Origin: Porpolomopsis calyptriformis
Lineage: Eukaryota; Basidiomycota; Agaricomycetes; Agaricales; Hygrophoraceae
Reading direction: 5' to 3'
Length of the DNA stretch: 64,000 bases
Assembly (NCBI GenBank): GCA_951640195.1
Contig: OX621168.1
Coordinates: forward strand, 620,001-684,000
The notes under the pieces are model-generated. The model was not told the DNA's origin. It did not search any database and worked only from the letters and a program-made list of their open reading frames with translations. This document shows, piece after piece, positions 33,682 through 45,258 of the stretch (position 1 is its first letter; each line of letters starts with the position of its first letter). Both the position numbers and the translations under genes were made by a program.

Positions 33682-36600
33682 AAGGTTCGGACGATATGCC
33701 CAACGTTGCGAACCATACCACTCGATGTACCACCATTTCTTGCAATTCATTTCGAACTCTTGGTACTATCGAAAAGGGCGATTCAGGACTTACGATGGAC
33801 GTTTGGATCAAGGCTTCAGACAGTGGCCGACGTGTCCCCGCCACGTGTCTTATTGATAGTGGAGCTTCTGGGAATTTTATGGACGAGAACTTCGCAACTC
33901 GTCACGAGTTTACTCTTCAGGATTTGGAAACCCCAATCCCCGTACGGAATGCCGATGGGTCAGAGAACCGAGGAGGCCCGATCGTTTTTGACACAGATGT
34001 CTGGATAGAAGCCCCAGGTGGACACACTGAAAGGATCCGTTTGGAAGTGACCGACCTCGGATCCAAGTTTGATATAATCCTCGGCTACCCATGGCTCAGA
34101 GCTCAAAACCCTAGTATCGACTGGGAGAGTTCAACACTGGCTCTCGGAGGCAAAGAGATTTCCCGTCGGTATTGTAGCGGCGAAGCAGAGCCCTCTGTGG
34201 TAGAATCGGTCTCGCTGGCAAGTATTTCAAAATCGGACGAGTCTAGAGCCAGCACGGTGGAGGAAGATATGCGAAAATTTGTACCGGAGGTCTATTGGAA
34301 AGACTATGCTAGTGTCTTTGCCAAGGAGTCCTTCGATTGCCTTCCACCTCATTCTGAATTTGATCACGTCATCGACCTCAAGGACGACTTCGTGCCTCAG
34401 AATGACAAGACTTATCCAATGTCCCCTCGAGAGATAGACTTTCTAGAGAAGTTTTTGGAAGAAAACGTGGCTACTGGACGAATATTCAAAGGAACCTCAC
34501 CTCAAGCCGCTCCCTTCTTCCTGAGCAAGAAAGCCGAAGAAATCAACGCGAAAGGACAAGACGCTGGATACAGACCAATTGAAGACTACCGTTATCTGAA
34601 TCACTTTACCGTTCCTGATCGATACCCCTTACCACTCCTCCATCAAATCGTCCAACAGCCTAAATTACGATCTGCTGCGCTGTTCACGGTTGTGGATATC
34701 CGATGGGGATTCAATAACATTCGAATCAAGGAAGGCGACGAATGGAAAGCCGCTTTCAACACGGTCAAGGGACTCTATGTTCCAAGAGTGATGTTTTTTG
34801 GTCTACGGAATTCTCCAGCTACGTTCCAACGGATGATCGATACGCGATTTGCCGAAGTGTTGAAATCAGGTTGTGTTTTCATCTATATCGATGACGTTCT
34901 CATCTGCGGAGATGATCTAGAAGAATTGCGTTACTGGACGTTCAAAACCCTCGATGTCATGAAGAAGAACAAACTCTCCTGTAAACCTGTCAAATGCCAA
35001 TTCGAGAAAGAAGAGGTGATCTATCTGGGAATAACCTTAACGAAAGGTCATATTGGAACCAATCCCAAGAAGGTCAAAGCCATAGCTGAGTGGCCTGAAC
35101 CTCGAACCGTTAAACAACTTCAATCCTTTCTCGGAAGTGCGAATTTCTGGAGAAAATACATCAAGGACTTCTCAAAGACCGCCCAACCACTTAACGAATT
35201 ACTCCGCAAAGATACTATATGGGAATGGACCCCCAAGCGACAACACGCCTTTGATCAGTTAAAACACTCCCTCACGAATGCCCCTGTCCTCGAAGTACCG
35301 AACCAAGACCTGCCGTACTGCTTGGAGACGGACGCCTCTGGTTTTGCCTTAGGAGGTATACTGTCTCAGTTGCACGAAAACGAATGGAAACCTGTGGGCT
35401 TTCACTCAAGATCTTTAACTCCCGCTGAAAAGAAATATCCGACTCACGATGCCGAGCTCTTAGCGATAATAGACTGTCTTAAAGCATGGCGACATCTTTT
35501 GGAAGGATCGCGACACGACCTTCTAATCCGTACCGACAGCCTCGCTCTCAAATATTTCAGTATTGCTCGCGTATTGTTTGGACGACGTGCTCGTTGGTCA
35601 GAAATCCTGTCAAGATACGAGTATAAGATCGAGTACGTCCCAGGGAGGAAGAACAAGGCCGATGGGTTATCCAGGCGCCCGGATTATTTCGACGAGGGTA
35701 AAGGCGAGGTGGAAGATGAGGCTTTAATCGCAGATGAACACTGGATCAATTCGATCGTCAAACTTTCAGAACCGGACTTTTTCGCAAGATTACGCTTCAA
35801 ATTGCCGATACCGCACAAGATCTCACAGAAAATCGAGGATGCCTCACTGTTTTGGGACCAAGTCGATGGGTTGGTTCGCGATGTTGAAGGTCGAATTGTG
35901 GTGCCGGAGGAAGTATCTTTGCGCACAAACATAATACGACTGTCCCACGCCTACCCCCATGCTGGACACCCTGGCATTGAGAAGACGAAGGAGCTGGTGC
36001 TCCGAAACTTTGTTTGGGATGGCGTCTCTCAAGACGTTATCAATTACGTACGATCCTGTCCCGCTTGTCAACAGAACAAGAACTATCCTTCGAAACCGAC
36101 AGGACTCCTACAACCTATACCCCCCGCTACCGAACCATGGACTGAGATTACCGTCGATCTCATCGTTCAACTACCTGACTCGCTTGGATACGACGCTGTG
36201 ATGGTAGTCGTCGATCGCTTCACAAAACGTGCCCACTTTATTCCGACGACTTCCAATCTCTCATCAGAAGGTGCTGCCCGACTTTTCCGTGATCACATCT
36301 GGAAACATCATGGATGGCCAAAGAAGATCATTTCCGATCGTGGAGTTCAGTTCGCGTCAAAATTCACTGAAGCCCTCAATAAACTCTTAGGAACCATTTC
36401 TGGACTGTCCACTGCTTATCATCCCGAGACCGATGGTCAGACCGAGCGAACGAATCAAGAACTCGAGGTCTACCTACGGTTCTATACCAACTTTATGCAA
36501 GACGATTGGTCCGAATGGCTGGCTTCTGCCGAATTCGCTTACAACAACCGACAACACTCTTCCACGTCACAATCACCCTTCTATTTGGAATATGGCCGTC

Positions 36601-37208
36601 ACCCTCATTTGCCGATCACAATCAAATCCCCGAGTAACGTTCCCGCAGCAAACACCTTTCATGAACGTCTCACGCGTGCTCAGAAGAGCGCTAGCGAATC
36701 ACTATCGCACGCTGCGGAATCGATGAAGAAATACGCTGATCGAAAACGGAAACTCTCTCCCTCCCTCAAAGTCGGAGAATTGGTTTGGTTAGATACCAAG
36801 AACATCAAGACGACTCGACCCACCAAGAAGCTAGATAACCGAAGAACTGGACCGTTCAAGATTCTGAAACAAGTATCGGATCTCGCATACCTTATCGATA
36901 TCCCCGGAACTTGGAAACTCCACCCAGTCTTTCACGTATCACTCCTGAGACCAAACATCGAAGATAAGTTGCTCCACCCTGATATTACTGATACATCTCG
37001 ACCTCCACCAGATCTGATCGAGAACGAAGAAGAATACGAAGTTGAATCCATTCTTCAACACTCTGGAGTTCAACGCCGACGGAAGTATTTGGTCAAATGG
37101 AAAGGTTATCCGATCGAAGAAGCCACTTGGGAAGAACGATCGAACGTCTTACGACACGCCAAAGAAATTGTGAAGACTTACGAAGACTCAATTCAAACGG
37201 CGACTTGA
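33678..37208 (+). CDS. pol: Pol of copy 1: protease, RT, RNase H, integrase, chromodomain
   Basis: An intact 1176-codon frame with no ATG at its start, read by -1 frameshift from gag. Aspartic protease at about residue 59 (LIDSGASGNFMD). Reverse transcriptase with DIRWGFNNIRIKEGDEWKAA, FFGLRNSPATFQRM and the YIDD box near 402. RNase H with ETDASGFALGGILSQ near 550. Integrase zinc finger HAYPHAGHPGIEKTKE...CPACQQNK near 757-800. The DD35E core runs EITVDLIVQ (about 823), ISDRGVQFASKF (about 887) and HPETDGQTERTNQELE (about 920). A C-terminal chromodomain (EYEVESILQH...KYLVKWKGYPIEEATWEE) at about 1118-1170 likely targets integration to modified chromatin. All catalytic residues are visible. 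Confidence 0.92.
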   Translation: MKGSDDMPNVANHTTRCTTISCNSFRTLGTIEKGDSGLTMDVWIKASDSGRRVPATCLIDSGASGNFMDENFATRHEFTLQDLETPIPVRNADGSENRGGPIVFDTDVWIEAPGGHTERIRLEVTDLGSKFDIILGYPWLRAQNPSIDWESSTLALGGKEISRRYCSGEAEPSVVESVSLASISKSDESRASTVEEDMRKFVPEVYWKDYASVFAKESFDCLPPHSEFDHVIDLKDDFVPQNDKTYPMSPREIDFLEKFLEENVATGRIFKGTSPQAAPFFLSKKAEEINAKGQDAGYRPIEDYRYLNHFTVPDRYPLPLLHQIVQQPKLRSAALFTVVDIRWGFNNIRIKEGDEWKAAFNTVKGLYVPRVMFFGLRNSPATFQRMIDTRFAEVLKSGCVFIYIDDVLICGDDLEELRYWTFKTLDVMKKNKLSCKPVKCQFEKEEVIYLGITLTKGHIGTNPKKVKAIAEWPEPRTVKQLQSFLGSANFWRKYIKDFSKTAQPLNELLRKDTIWEWTPKRQHAFDQLKHSLTNAPVLEVPNQDLPYCLETDASGFALGGILSQLHENEWKPVGFHSRSLTPAEKKYPTHDAELLAIIDCLKAWRHLLEGSRHDLLIRTDSLALKYFSIARVLFGRRARWSEILSRYEYKIEYVPGRKNKADGLSRRPDYFDEGKGEVEDEALIADEHWINSIVKLSEPDFFARLRFKLPIPHKISQKIEDASLFWDQVDGLVRDVEGRIVVPEEVSLRTNIIRLSHAYPHAGHPGIEKTKELVLRNFVWDGVSQDVINYVRSCPACQQNKNYPSKPTGLLQPIPPATEPWTEITVDLIVQLPDSLGYDAVMVVVDRFTKRAHFIPTTSNLSSEGAARLFRDHIWKHHGWPKKIISDRGVQFASKFTEALNKLLGTISGLSTAYHPETDGQTERTNQELEVYLRFYTNFMQDDWSEWLASAEFAYNNRQHSSTSQSPFYLEYGRHPHLPITIKSPSNVPAANTFHERLTRAQKSASESLSHAAESMKKYADRKRKLSPSLKVGELVWLDTKNIKTTRPTKKLDNRRTGPFKILKQVSDLAYLIDIPGTWKLHPVFHVSLLRPNIEDKLLHPDITDTSRPPPDLIENEEEYEVESILQHSGVQRRRKYLVKWKGYPIEEATWEERSNVLRHAKEIVKTYEDSIQTAT

Positions 37209-37371
37209 CTCGTTTGTCATCATATCAGCTGTCCATTTTTAATTCTATTTTAGGTCGAGTTGGCACTTATAAGAACTCAGAATCGTCGATACGATTCCAT
37301 CCAGTCATTCCCCACTTTCGACGAACTTACCCAATACTCTTGTTCCCAACGCCGCTAAACCATCATTCATA

Positions 37372-38109
37372 ATGCCCGCCACTCGATCTCCCTCTCCTCA
37401 AGTCGCCATCAGACGCGCTGGACGAATCCCCTCGTCCGCCATCCTCCGTTCCCCTACCCCCGGTCCTTCCACCTCTTCCTCTTCCACTCGTCAACTACGC
37501 CGACAAGCTCGCGCACGCGCAGAGGACTTCTTCAGCGAGTATCCTACTCAGACCCCTCCTCCTGAAGACCCCGCCGTTACCATCTCGCATCTTACGGTTC
37601 ATAGCAACAGCGTTAGTAGTTGGAACCGAGAACTCCGTCAAGAACGCGACGTTTTGAAAGCCGAGCTCAAAGCATCGGAGAAGAGCGCCCTGTATTGGAA
37701 GAATCGCTGGGACGAAAGTGAGCTCAAAGTCTGGGAGCTCCAACGACAGAAGAAGCGAACATGGGTTGATTGTTACGACGTCACCACCCGCGCCGTCATC
37801 GCCAGGCTCATAGAAGAGAGTCGTCGAGCTGAACGACTCTCTCGAGAAGATTTTCTCCGAGCCCAACGAGATCTCGCGACGACGGAGACCATAATCAACT
37901 ACGGTGCGTCAGTCGAGTACCCTATCGACCTCGACTTAGAATACCCGGACGACGACGACATCAAGACGGTCCGAGCCCCTTCCCCCATCGAAGCGGCCCC
38001 GGACGCTGCCCCCATCGCTTCCCTCTCAGTGGTCATCGAGGCCCCCGCCACTGAGGAAATCCAGACTCAGGCCTCAGAGAACGAAACGCCCGACACCGCC
38101 CAAGTTTGA
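37372..38109 (+). CDS. Third ORF of the element, unknown function
   Basis: 245 codons between pol and the 3' LTR, starting MPATRSPSPQVAIRRAGRIP. It has a Ser/Pro/Arg-rich basic N-terminus, a central coiled coil (WNRELRQERDVLKAELKASE, WKNRWDESELKVWELQRQKK) and an acidic C-terminus. There is no signal peptide or membrane segment, so it is not an envelope protein. It could be a second RNA/nucleoprotein-binding protein or a captured host gene; I do not recognise it. Copy 2 keeps the same 245-codon frame open with about 86% amino-acid identity and no indels, although its gag and pol are broken. Confidence 0.7.
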   Translation: MPATRSPSPQVAIRRAGRIPSSAILRSPTPGPSTSSSSTRQLRRQARARAEDFFSEYPTQTPPPEDPAVTISHLTVHSNSVSSWNRELRQERDVLKAELKASEKSALYWKNRWDESELKVWELQRQKKRTWVDCYDVTTRAVIARLIEESRRAERLSREDFLRAQRDLATTETIINYGASVEYPIDLDLEYPDDDDIKTVRAPSPIEAAPDAAPIASLSVVIEAPATEEIQTQASENETPDTAQV

Positions 38110-38143
38110 AATTCGGGTCGAATTTCCCGAAAAACGAGGTGTA

Positions 38144-38575
38144 TGTCACGGACGTAAATTTTCATTTTCTCTCTATGTTAGTCATCAGTGCTTAGTCGGA
38201 CAGGTCCTATCTTTACTTGGGATTCCCCAGGGATTCCCCACGATTCCTTATCTTTTCATATATCCTAGATAAGACCCATTTCATTTCCGACGATTATGTT
38301 TCACTCCTTCACATGCTGTTTCACCTTTTCACATGCTCCGAGTCTCTTATCATGCTTATCTTTACTCGTCGCATGTATTCCTCATGTATTCCCCGTGTTT
38401 ACACTGACTCATCCGCAGTAGCGTAGTCAGTATATAAACCCCTAGTTAGTCGTACTCAGACCTTAAGTCTGATTCCTCGTTAGCAACCCCAATAACTAGG
38501 ACTCGAGATATCATCATCGTCTAGGGACAGAGCTCTCCGAAGTAAAACCATCTCATCAGCAACCAGTTTATAACA
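38144..38575 (+). repeat. 3' LTR of copy 1
   Basis: Same 432 bp as the 5' LTR, followed by the target duplication ACGAT at 38576-38580. It ends 64 bp from the predicted stop of the next minus-strand gene. Confidence 0.93.
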
Positions 38576-38639
38576 ACGATGCTGAAGACAAAATAAGAAA
38601 AAGAAATGAAAAGGAGGGTTGAACCACAACGCAATACAA

Positions 38640-40894
38640 TTACTCGTCAGGGTATAAGGGGTATGAATGGGATTGAAAAGAAAGAAAAAAGGAACGAAAG
38701 AAAACTAAACTAAGAAATCTGTACTGCAAAAAGAAAAGAGTGAATCGTTGAATTAAGTCAATTGTAAAATTCTGAATGTACTGAATCTGACTAGCGGGGT
38801 GTACTTCCATCTCTTCCAACTTGTATGAATTCAACTCCTCTTTTATCTGCTGTGCCAAGGCCGGTGTCAACCAGGTCCAAGTAGTGGGCTCACTCCTTTG
38901 ATCATACATCGTTGATGAAAAGGTATCATACACCAATAGATTGGTGGCAAATGCCAACCTCTTGATGGGTGCGGTTGCTGACCCATGCGAAAGTGTCAAT
39001 GATCCACCCAGTGTTGACAACAGCATGGTCAGTAACGCTGGCGCTGATGGGTTTAGAGTGGGGTAGTTGAAAAGGGACTTTTCAGGGGGGTGGTGGGGTG
39101 TCAGTGCGTGATCAGGGGAGCAGGGCTCCATTTTGATGGAGGAATCTAACCCCAGTCCATCAGAGAGTTGGAACAAAAGTGGTGGGAGTGTGGGAGCTGG
39201 GCTGTTGGAGCTGATTATGGTGGTGATGGAGGAATGCGAGTGTGGGGACGAATGAGAAGGATGTCTATGGAGACCATCGATATGGTCCAGATCAGGAGAT
39301 GGGATGCGAGCCAAGGGTCTGAGTTCTGAGGATTGGCCAGGGTGCGAGTTGTACGAGTTGGCACAAGTCCGGTGGGGTATCGAATCCGTAAGAAACGCTT
39401 GTTGGTTGTACAACCCCGCGTCTGGGTGGAAAATCAGTAAAAGGATAGGGATTTATAAAGATTGGAAAATTTGCCTTTCAGAATCCCTTTTGACAGTCGT
39501 CTCGTGTTGTCCATACTCCGCCTGATGTCGACAGCCCATGATAACATCTCCTCGTCCTCCCCCCCCCCAAGACTAGCCCTCTCTAGGCCTACTCTGATCG
39601 TGAGATCCTCGTCCTCTTCTCCCTGGGCCCACTCCAGGTCCTCATCCTCATCCCACCTATCATTATAGACATTCTGGGAACCATGTCCATAATGCTCGTC
39701 ACCACTTCCATCGTCACTTGCCAACTCTTCCTCTTCCTCCTCCTCTTCCTCGACCAGGACTAGGGTCCCATCCTCAGTCATCTTTGCGGTCACACCTCGC
39801 TTAAAGGGTAGGGTGTGTCTCGCAGTCGTACTCTTATCCCACATCCCTGGCGTTCCGGCACCGTTTACGACTCCATGCGTCTTTTTCTTGGCAGCCGCAG
39901 CTGCAGCAGCATCCGAGGCCTCTTGCTGGGCCTTGGCCTTAGCCGCAGCCTCGGCATTGGTCTTCAAGGTATGTTGCCTAGCCAATTTGGTGGTAGGACT
40001 GAGTCCACTCATCTTCCCTCTGGAGCTCCAATCGCCACTACCCATCTGATCCAATTCGGCGGTAACATGGGATACGCTGGCGGCACTGGCCTCACCTTTC
40101 CCACTCTTCTTGCCTTTCTTACCGGCCTTGCTGCTGTCGCCATCGTCTTTATCCTTTTTATCTTTAAATAAGGAAGCAATACCGGCGAGTGAATTCTGCC
40201 TAGCAAGCATGCCAAACTTGCGGATCATGACGGAGGCAGAAGAGACAGTGGAAGAGAGGGAGATATTATCGGTCGACATGTTCAATTGGGAATTGAAGAG
40301 GGAGGCGGCTATTGAACATTTCTCGACAGGTGTGATCGCGTCGTTGTTAGCCTCTGTTCCATCAGGAGTAGTAGTAGGAAGGGTGGATGGCCTGAGAAAG
40401 GGCCTTGTGTTGGACTGTGAGGTGTTCACTTTTATGGAGGGGTCATTGTCGGTGTCATCCTCTTCATGGTGGACAGAGGCAGGGATGGTGGTGGTGGTGG
40501 TGGTTGTGAAAGTGAGTGCACGATGAAGACGACCTTTGAGACCACTGGTGCGAGTGATGGCGGCAGCAGGGTCGAGCTCGCTATTGTCGCTGGACATGCA
40601 CTTCTCTGCAGCAGTAAAGGTGTCTTGTGAGAGAGGGGATGGATGTGCAGGTTGTGGAGAGGGGATGGAGGAGCAGGAGGCAGCTGAGGTACGTGGAGAG
40701 GAGGCGGAGCCAGAAGAACTGGTGGGAGAATTGCGATTGTGGGGGAGACATTGGTGCTGCTGTTGTGTGGTGGTAATGGTAGAGATGGAAGAAGTGGTGC
40801 GATGTGCACCGTTGGAGAGCTGTTGAGGAGTGGCACCACTGGTGCGATTGTGAAGAGAGTGTTGACGGAGTGGAATGGTTGTTGTTGGAGGCAT
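38640..40894 (-). CDS. Low-complexity basidiomycete protein of unknown function
   Basis: Starts MPPTTTIPLRQHSLHNRTSG at 40894. Exon 1 is rich in Ser/Thr/Pro, with a conserved-looking core (VMIRKFGMLARQNSLAGIAS then LFKDKKDK), an Ala-rich run (SDAAAAAAAKKK), a Glu tract (VEEEEEEEEEL) and a basic motif RRLSKGILK. The second exon begins near 39430, probably after a GC-AG intron. It reads YNQQAFLTDSIPHRTCANSY and ends with a more ordered stretch, AQQIKEELNSYKLEEMEVHP. The last intron and exact stop are unsure. The nature of the protein is unknown; a cytoplasmic or cortical scaffold is only a guess. The upstream stretch to 41056 has no gene. Confidence 0.5.
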
Positions 40895-41056
40895 TTTTAG
40901 TGTTTTGGCTATTTGTTCTGAAGCATCTCTATGACAGTATGGAGGTTGTGGAGGGCCTGAAGGATGCCAATCTGAAGAGTCTGTAGTATGGTTAAGGTGA
41001 TGGTTAAGTTTGCGATAAGGATGAAAACCCGTTGTAGAGTTACCTTTTGAGTCCCT

Positions 41057-44000
41057 TTATAAATAAGAATCACTGTCTTCATCATCTTCATCTTTGTCGC
41101 CATCATCGCTGTCATCTTTGTCATTACTGCTGTCGTCTTCTCCATCGCCACCAATGCTCTCATCATCACTATCTCCAAAGCTGTGTCTTGGTGTGATTCC
41201 AATAAGGTTCCCACCCCCTCCATAGCTGTTATCTATGTCCTCCTCCGTGTCGGATTCACAATATGGATGATTTTCATCGTCAAGGACTTCTGAAGACGAA
41301 TTGCTCCCACAATGGCCAACCCCTCCACCGAGGTGTCACATGAGCATATCTCTGTCAACAAAACTAGATGATGTTCAGTTTGTAAAGAGGATATTTGTAG
41401 TAAAAACTCACACATTGACGTAAAAAGCCGCCCAGTCACTGTCTTCGCTAGGTGAGTGACCAGCTGAACCCTTCATCGTTAGTAATTCTATAGTTCGGCT
41501 ATCATTAAATGTGGGAATTAGGTGACAACCACGGAGGATCAGCGAAGGGTCAAGAAACCCAAACGCGCCTTCGTTTCTATCAGGAAGGAAACCAATTTTA
41601 GGCAGTCGCCCCTTCCAGAAACCTGGCCGATATCCCGGAACGACACCAAACCATCTCACCCAGAGGAATTCCATCTGCTGGATGGAACGGTTCCTTGTGG
41701 CTGGTCCCACATGCATGACATCGGCATGAAATATACCGATGATACGTGCGTACCAGAATGGATGGCCTTCTGATTCAGATTCATGTGAGAAGACTATAAT
41801 GTCAGCCTTGTTCATGCAAGGGTTCAAATTATCTTGGTCTCTTCAAACGTCATACGTCGTGTAATTCACACGCAGGGTGCTTACTGAATAAAGGCGATTA
41901 TTGATGATGCGGATCATATTACAATCCTCGTCTGAATAACAATGTTCGTCGCCAGCGTAGTCAAGACCAAGGAGCCGATAGAGGAGATGGTCTTGTAGTT
42001 TTACCATGAATCCCTATCAGAAGGTAAGAAGCTATTTGTATCACGAATGGCTTGCATACCTGAGTAGCTGGGTCTCCATCTGGATACATGCTCAAAAGAT
42101 CGGGAATGGTGATTGGGAAATTTTTTGAGTCAGACATAAAGTGATGCAATTCCGCCGTAGTACCTGAAGATATATCCTGTTCAGGTGAGGAGGTAACCAG
42201 GTGGGGATGTGCCGCCGGGTCTTTAGTGTGATTCATTGTTCGACAGAATCGGGTGTACCGATGATAACGGTTTGCTACTTGTTTCACAGCATTATTTTTG
42301 TTGGTTCAGCTGTAGAAGTGTTTAACTAATTTGTGAGCGCATTCTCCCTGACCAAACAATAATAGTTAGTAGTGGAACTAATGAAGAACAGGCGAGAGAA
42401 CAAACGATCTGTGTGCTGTACGAATCCGTGGTTCCAAAGAGCTGGACAGTTTGTACATAATCACCAAGTGCGTGAAATTTATATGTAAACAAGTTCATCG
42501 TCTTGTGACTTGAAGAAACGTCCATGGTATTAGCAGTTGGAGATGTGCCAGATATTGGGTTGGTGGATATTGTTTTGTTCTTTCAACGATTTTGTGCAGC
42601 TCTCTCACTGGGAAGTAATTTGGTTTTGAATTTCGGGCAGATCTCATCGCAAAACTGTCGCATTTTATGACCTAGCGTGGCAGTTACCACACTGAGAAGG
42701 TCGAGTGTAGAATCGGTATGAAGACAAAGTTTTGCTAAGGCATGCCATTCTGCTATGCGAAACAGAAGGATCATGATTGTCTGGTTACAAGGCTCTGGAA
42801 GTAGCCCTTCAAAAACTGGGATAGAACACTGATATTCTTGGGTCAAGTGTGCTGGCCCAGAAAATTTCGATCTAATTCACCTGGAGGAGATCTTCAAAAT
42901 CCCGCGCGGCTAGCTTCTTCATCTCGGATGCGTTCGCAGAGAACTTTCAGATTGTTGAACAACCGAAAGAAGGAACAAGGTGAAAACTTGAGAGAATATA
43001 GGTCAATATAAAGTACTTATTTGTTATTAAGATTGTACAAACCGTCTGTCAAGTTCAGCTACCAGACTACCACTTGGAGAAGCACTGTATAAAATACGTA
43101 TAAGTTGAGTGAATAGCGCTTTCCAGGCGCCTAGCTCAACTTCGTGCATGAGGTCGATAACGAGCATCAGGAAAGGATTAAATCCAGAGGGTCCAAGCCT
43201 TTCTGCAAACACATTCTGGGCCTCAAATGAGCTCAGGGACGGCAAGGGAATCGTCTTCACTTACCAGTGTGGGCACCATGGAGGTAGACTGCAATAATCT
43301 GGTCACGTCGGCGCCGCGGATAGACTTACCAAACTCATACACATGCTTATGAGCTTTCGTAATCTTGTCCATGGCATAGACACGCGCACAAGATAGGCGT
43401 GCCTGGATGTCATGAATCCAACCCATCTTGACAACTTCGCTCATGGGGATGGTACAGCGGGGGCACGGACATGCTCCAAGATGACGAATGGTTGTGATGA
43501 GGACTCTATGAAATATTAGTAACAGCATAAACTGGAAAGGACATGATATAATACTTTTCTGGATAATCAGCTGAGTAAGTAAAGATCTGGGGATAGACAC
43601 ATCAAACTACGCTATCGAAACACCTGATGATTATTCCATGGTTATACGCATGTATAAATTCATCGTCGAGCAGAAGATGCCATACTTCATGCATGAGCTC
43701 ACAGCAGCAATGAGTTAGAAGATCGTTGGTGTGGCTCTTTGAATTCCCTGTCAGCATGATAATGAAATCCTTGACACAGTCAGGAAGCTTTGGGAAACTT
43801 AGCAACGAGATTACCATGAAGACAACACGGATGCTTACAGAGGGGATATATGCAATATGATGACAACCACCGCCGTTTGGGTTAGCACAGGCATACTTTG
43901 ATAGATTTGCAAAAAAGAGATATATTGGCCATATTGTTGCTGTTCCGAAGTTTGCTAAGTGCGTAGAATCTGACCAAAACATAAGACCGGCGACAACTTT

Positions 44001-45258
44001 CTCCAAGCTACAACCAGGCTCTGGCAGTTGCTTTTGCAAAGTATCATGCGCCTTGATAAAGGCATCGGATGAATATGCTTCATTGTATACACGCATTGTA
44101 GGGCTGCTGACGTCGGAAGGCTTCCAGAATCGTTTGAAGGGCGTGAGATGGAAATACCGGGAGGTCTCTTCAGAGAATGCAGCAATGATGGTTGACACCA
44201 ATGAACGGTGGTGGAGTCCTGGGACAGGAAAGGTGGTTCCGATGCCTGTCGGATCTTTTGCGCCAGTTGGGATGGATATATTTACGGTCTTCTCCATCCA
44301 AACGTCGGAGTGAAATGGTGTATCGTGAGAAGGGGAGGGTTCAGATTGATTGAACTGCCTGTTTGCTGTTTGAGCATGAAAGCCTCGTAAGTCGTCCGGT
44401 GTGAAATCATCCGCACAGATGACATCCTTCACGAGACAATTTATTTCATCATCTGACTTAAAATTGTTGCCATTGTTCATCCATTGCATAAGGCGATAGA
44501 TTGACATATTCTTGAATGGCCACGGCTGCTGCTGATGGGCAGATGTTTGGGCAACGTTTGATGATGGGCCTGGAGGGCATAGTGGGTGGTTAGTGAGGTC
44601 CTTGAGTGATACGATCGCATCCAGATCATATGTTGGATGGTGCAGATACTCTCGGAAAAGACCAAAACCATTTGCTGCAGTATGAATAGTATCCCTAACG
44701 TGAAGGATAACACGTTGGGTGAGCAGAATGGTTCCAGTTTCAGCCGAAGGAACGGTTATTGTGCCTGTCTGAGTAGAAGGAACAGGTGGTTTGGGAATCT
44801 TGTCGCAGAGGATGCGTGGATATCTTGATGGTGGTTTGTAATTTCGTTTGATTCGTCCTGCCTCAGTGCGAGGAGGGGTGAGAGGTACTACTTGGGTTAC
44901 ATTGTCGTCAATGTCCATTGGATCTCCTCCACTGGTTTTCTCTCCTTGTTCCGGTGATGCTGATAGATCTTGTGTTGTATTTGAGGCATACTATTAGTCA
45001 GTACAGTCGTATCCCAATCACCAAGGTTGGACTTGATGGTATAAATAGGTGACATACCTCCTGAATTGCGTTTGTTGGGATACCAGTGTTCCGACCTCTA
45101 TCAGACAGCTTTAGTAGCCTCTTGACATGCAGTTCCTTCCTGCGTAAAGTCGCTTCCAACTGGTGTTGTCTCCATGCCTTGCATACGTTGTGATGGCGCG
45201 ACGCCCAGTTTTCTGCTTGGAATTTACGTCCACAATTTGGAGAACATTCATAAACCAT
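41057..45258 (-). pseudogene. Plavaka-type DNA transposon transposase, decayed
   Basis: Starts MVYECSPNCGRKFQAENWAS, an N-terminal zinc-finger-like block. A long exon follows with YHLTPFKRFWKPSD, LEKVVAGLMFWSDSTHLANF, GTATIWPIYLFFANLSKYAC and LLTHCCCELMHEVWHLLLDD. Downstream are IFTYSADYPEK, LGACPCPRC, LVIDLMHEVELGAWKALFTQ, IPVFEGLLPEPCNQ, AEWHALAKLCLHTD, PFWYARIIGIFHADVMHVGP and MEFLWVRWFGVVPGYRPGFW, ending GGGVGH and an acidic tail. These are Plavaka/KDZ-like cut-and-paste transposase features. Premature TGA codons at 43604-43602 and 41338-41336 (complement) sit where the family has Arg (inferred CGA). I did not find terminal inverted repeats or a target duplication, so element ends are unknown. 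Confidence 0.7.

Larger units (their letters stand above)
31681..38575 (+). mobile_element. Ty3/Gypsy chromovirus, complete copy 1
   Basis: A 6895-bp LTR retrotransposon bounded by TG...CA and flanked by the 5-bp duplication ACGAT (31676-31680 and 38576-38580). The two 432-bp LTRs are identical as far as I can read, so insertion is recent. The order is LTR, self-primer site, gag, pol in the -1 frame (protease, RT, RNase H, integrase, chromodomain), a third ORF, a short purine-rich stretch (gaaaaacgagg), LTR. Protease-RT-RH-IN order plus a chromodomain places it among chromoviruses. The 11-nt self-complementary primer suggests the Tf1/sushi lineage. No frame break is visible, so it may be competent for transposition. 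Confidence 0.93.

Noticed and set aside
37372..38109. Third ORF as an env gene
   Set aside because: No signal peptide, membrane helix or cysteine pattern; the predicted protein is soluble and coiled-coil.
39540..40870. Long plus-strand frames opposite the low-complexity gene
   Set aside because: They arise from Ser/Thr/Glu-rich repeats read backwards; the minus strand has the longer frame and an ATG in good position.
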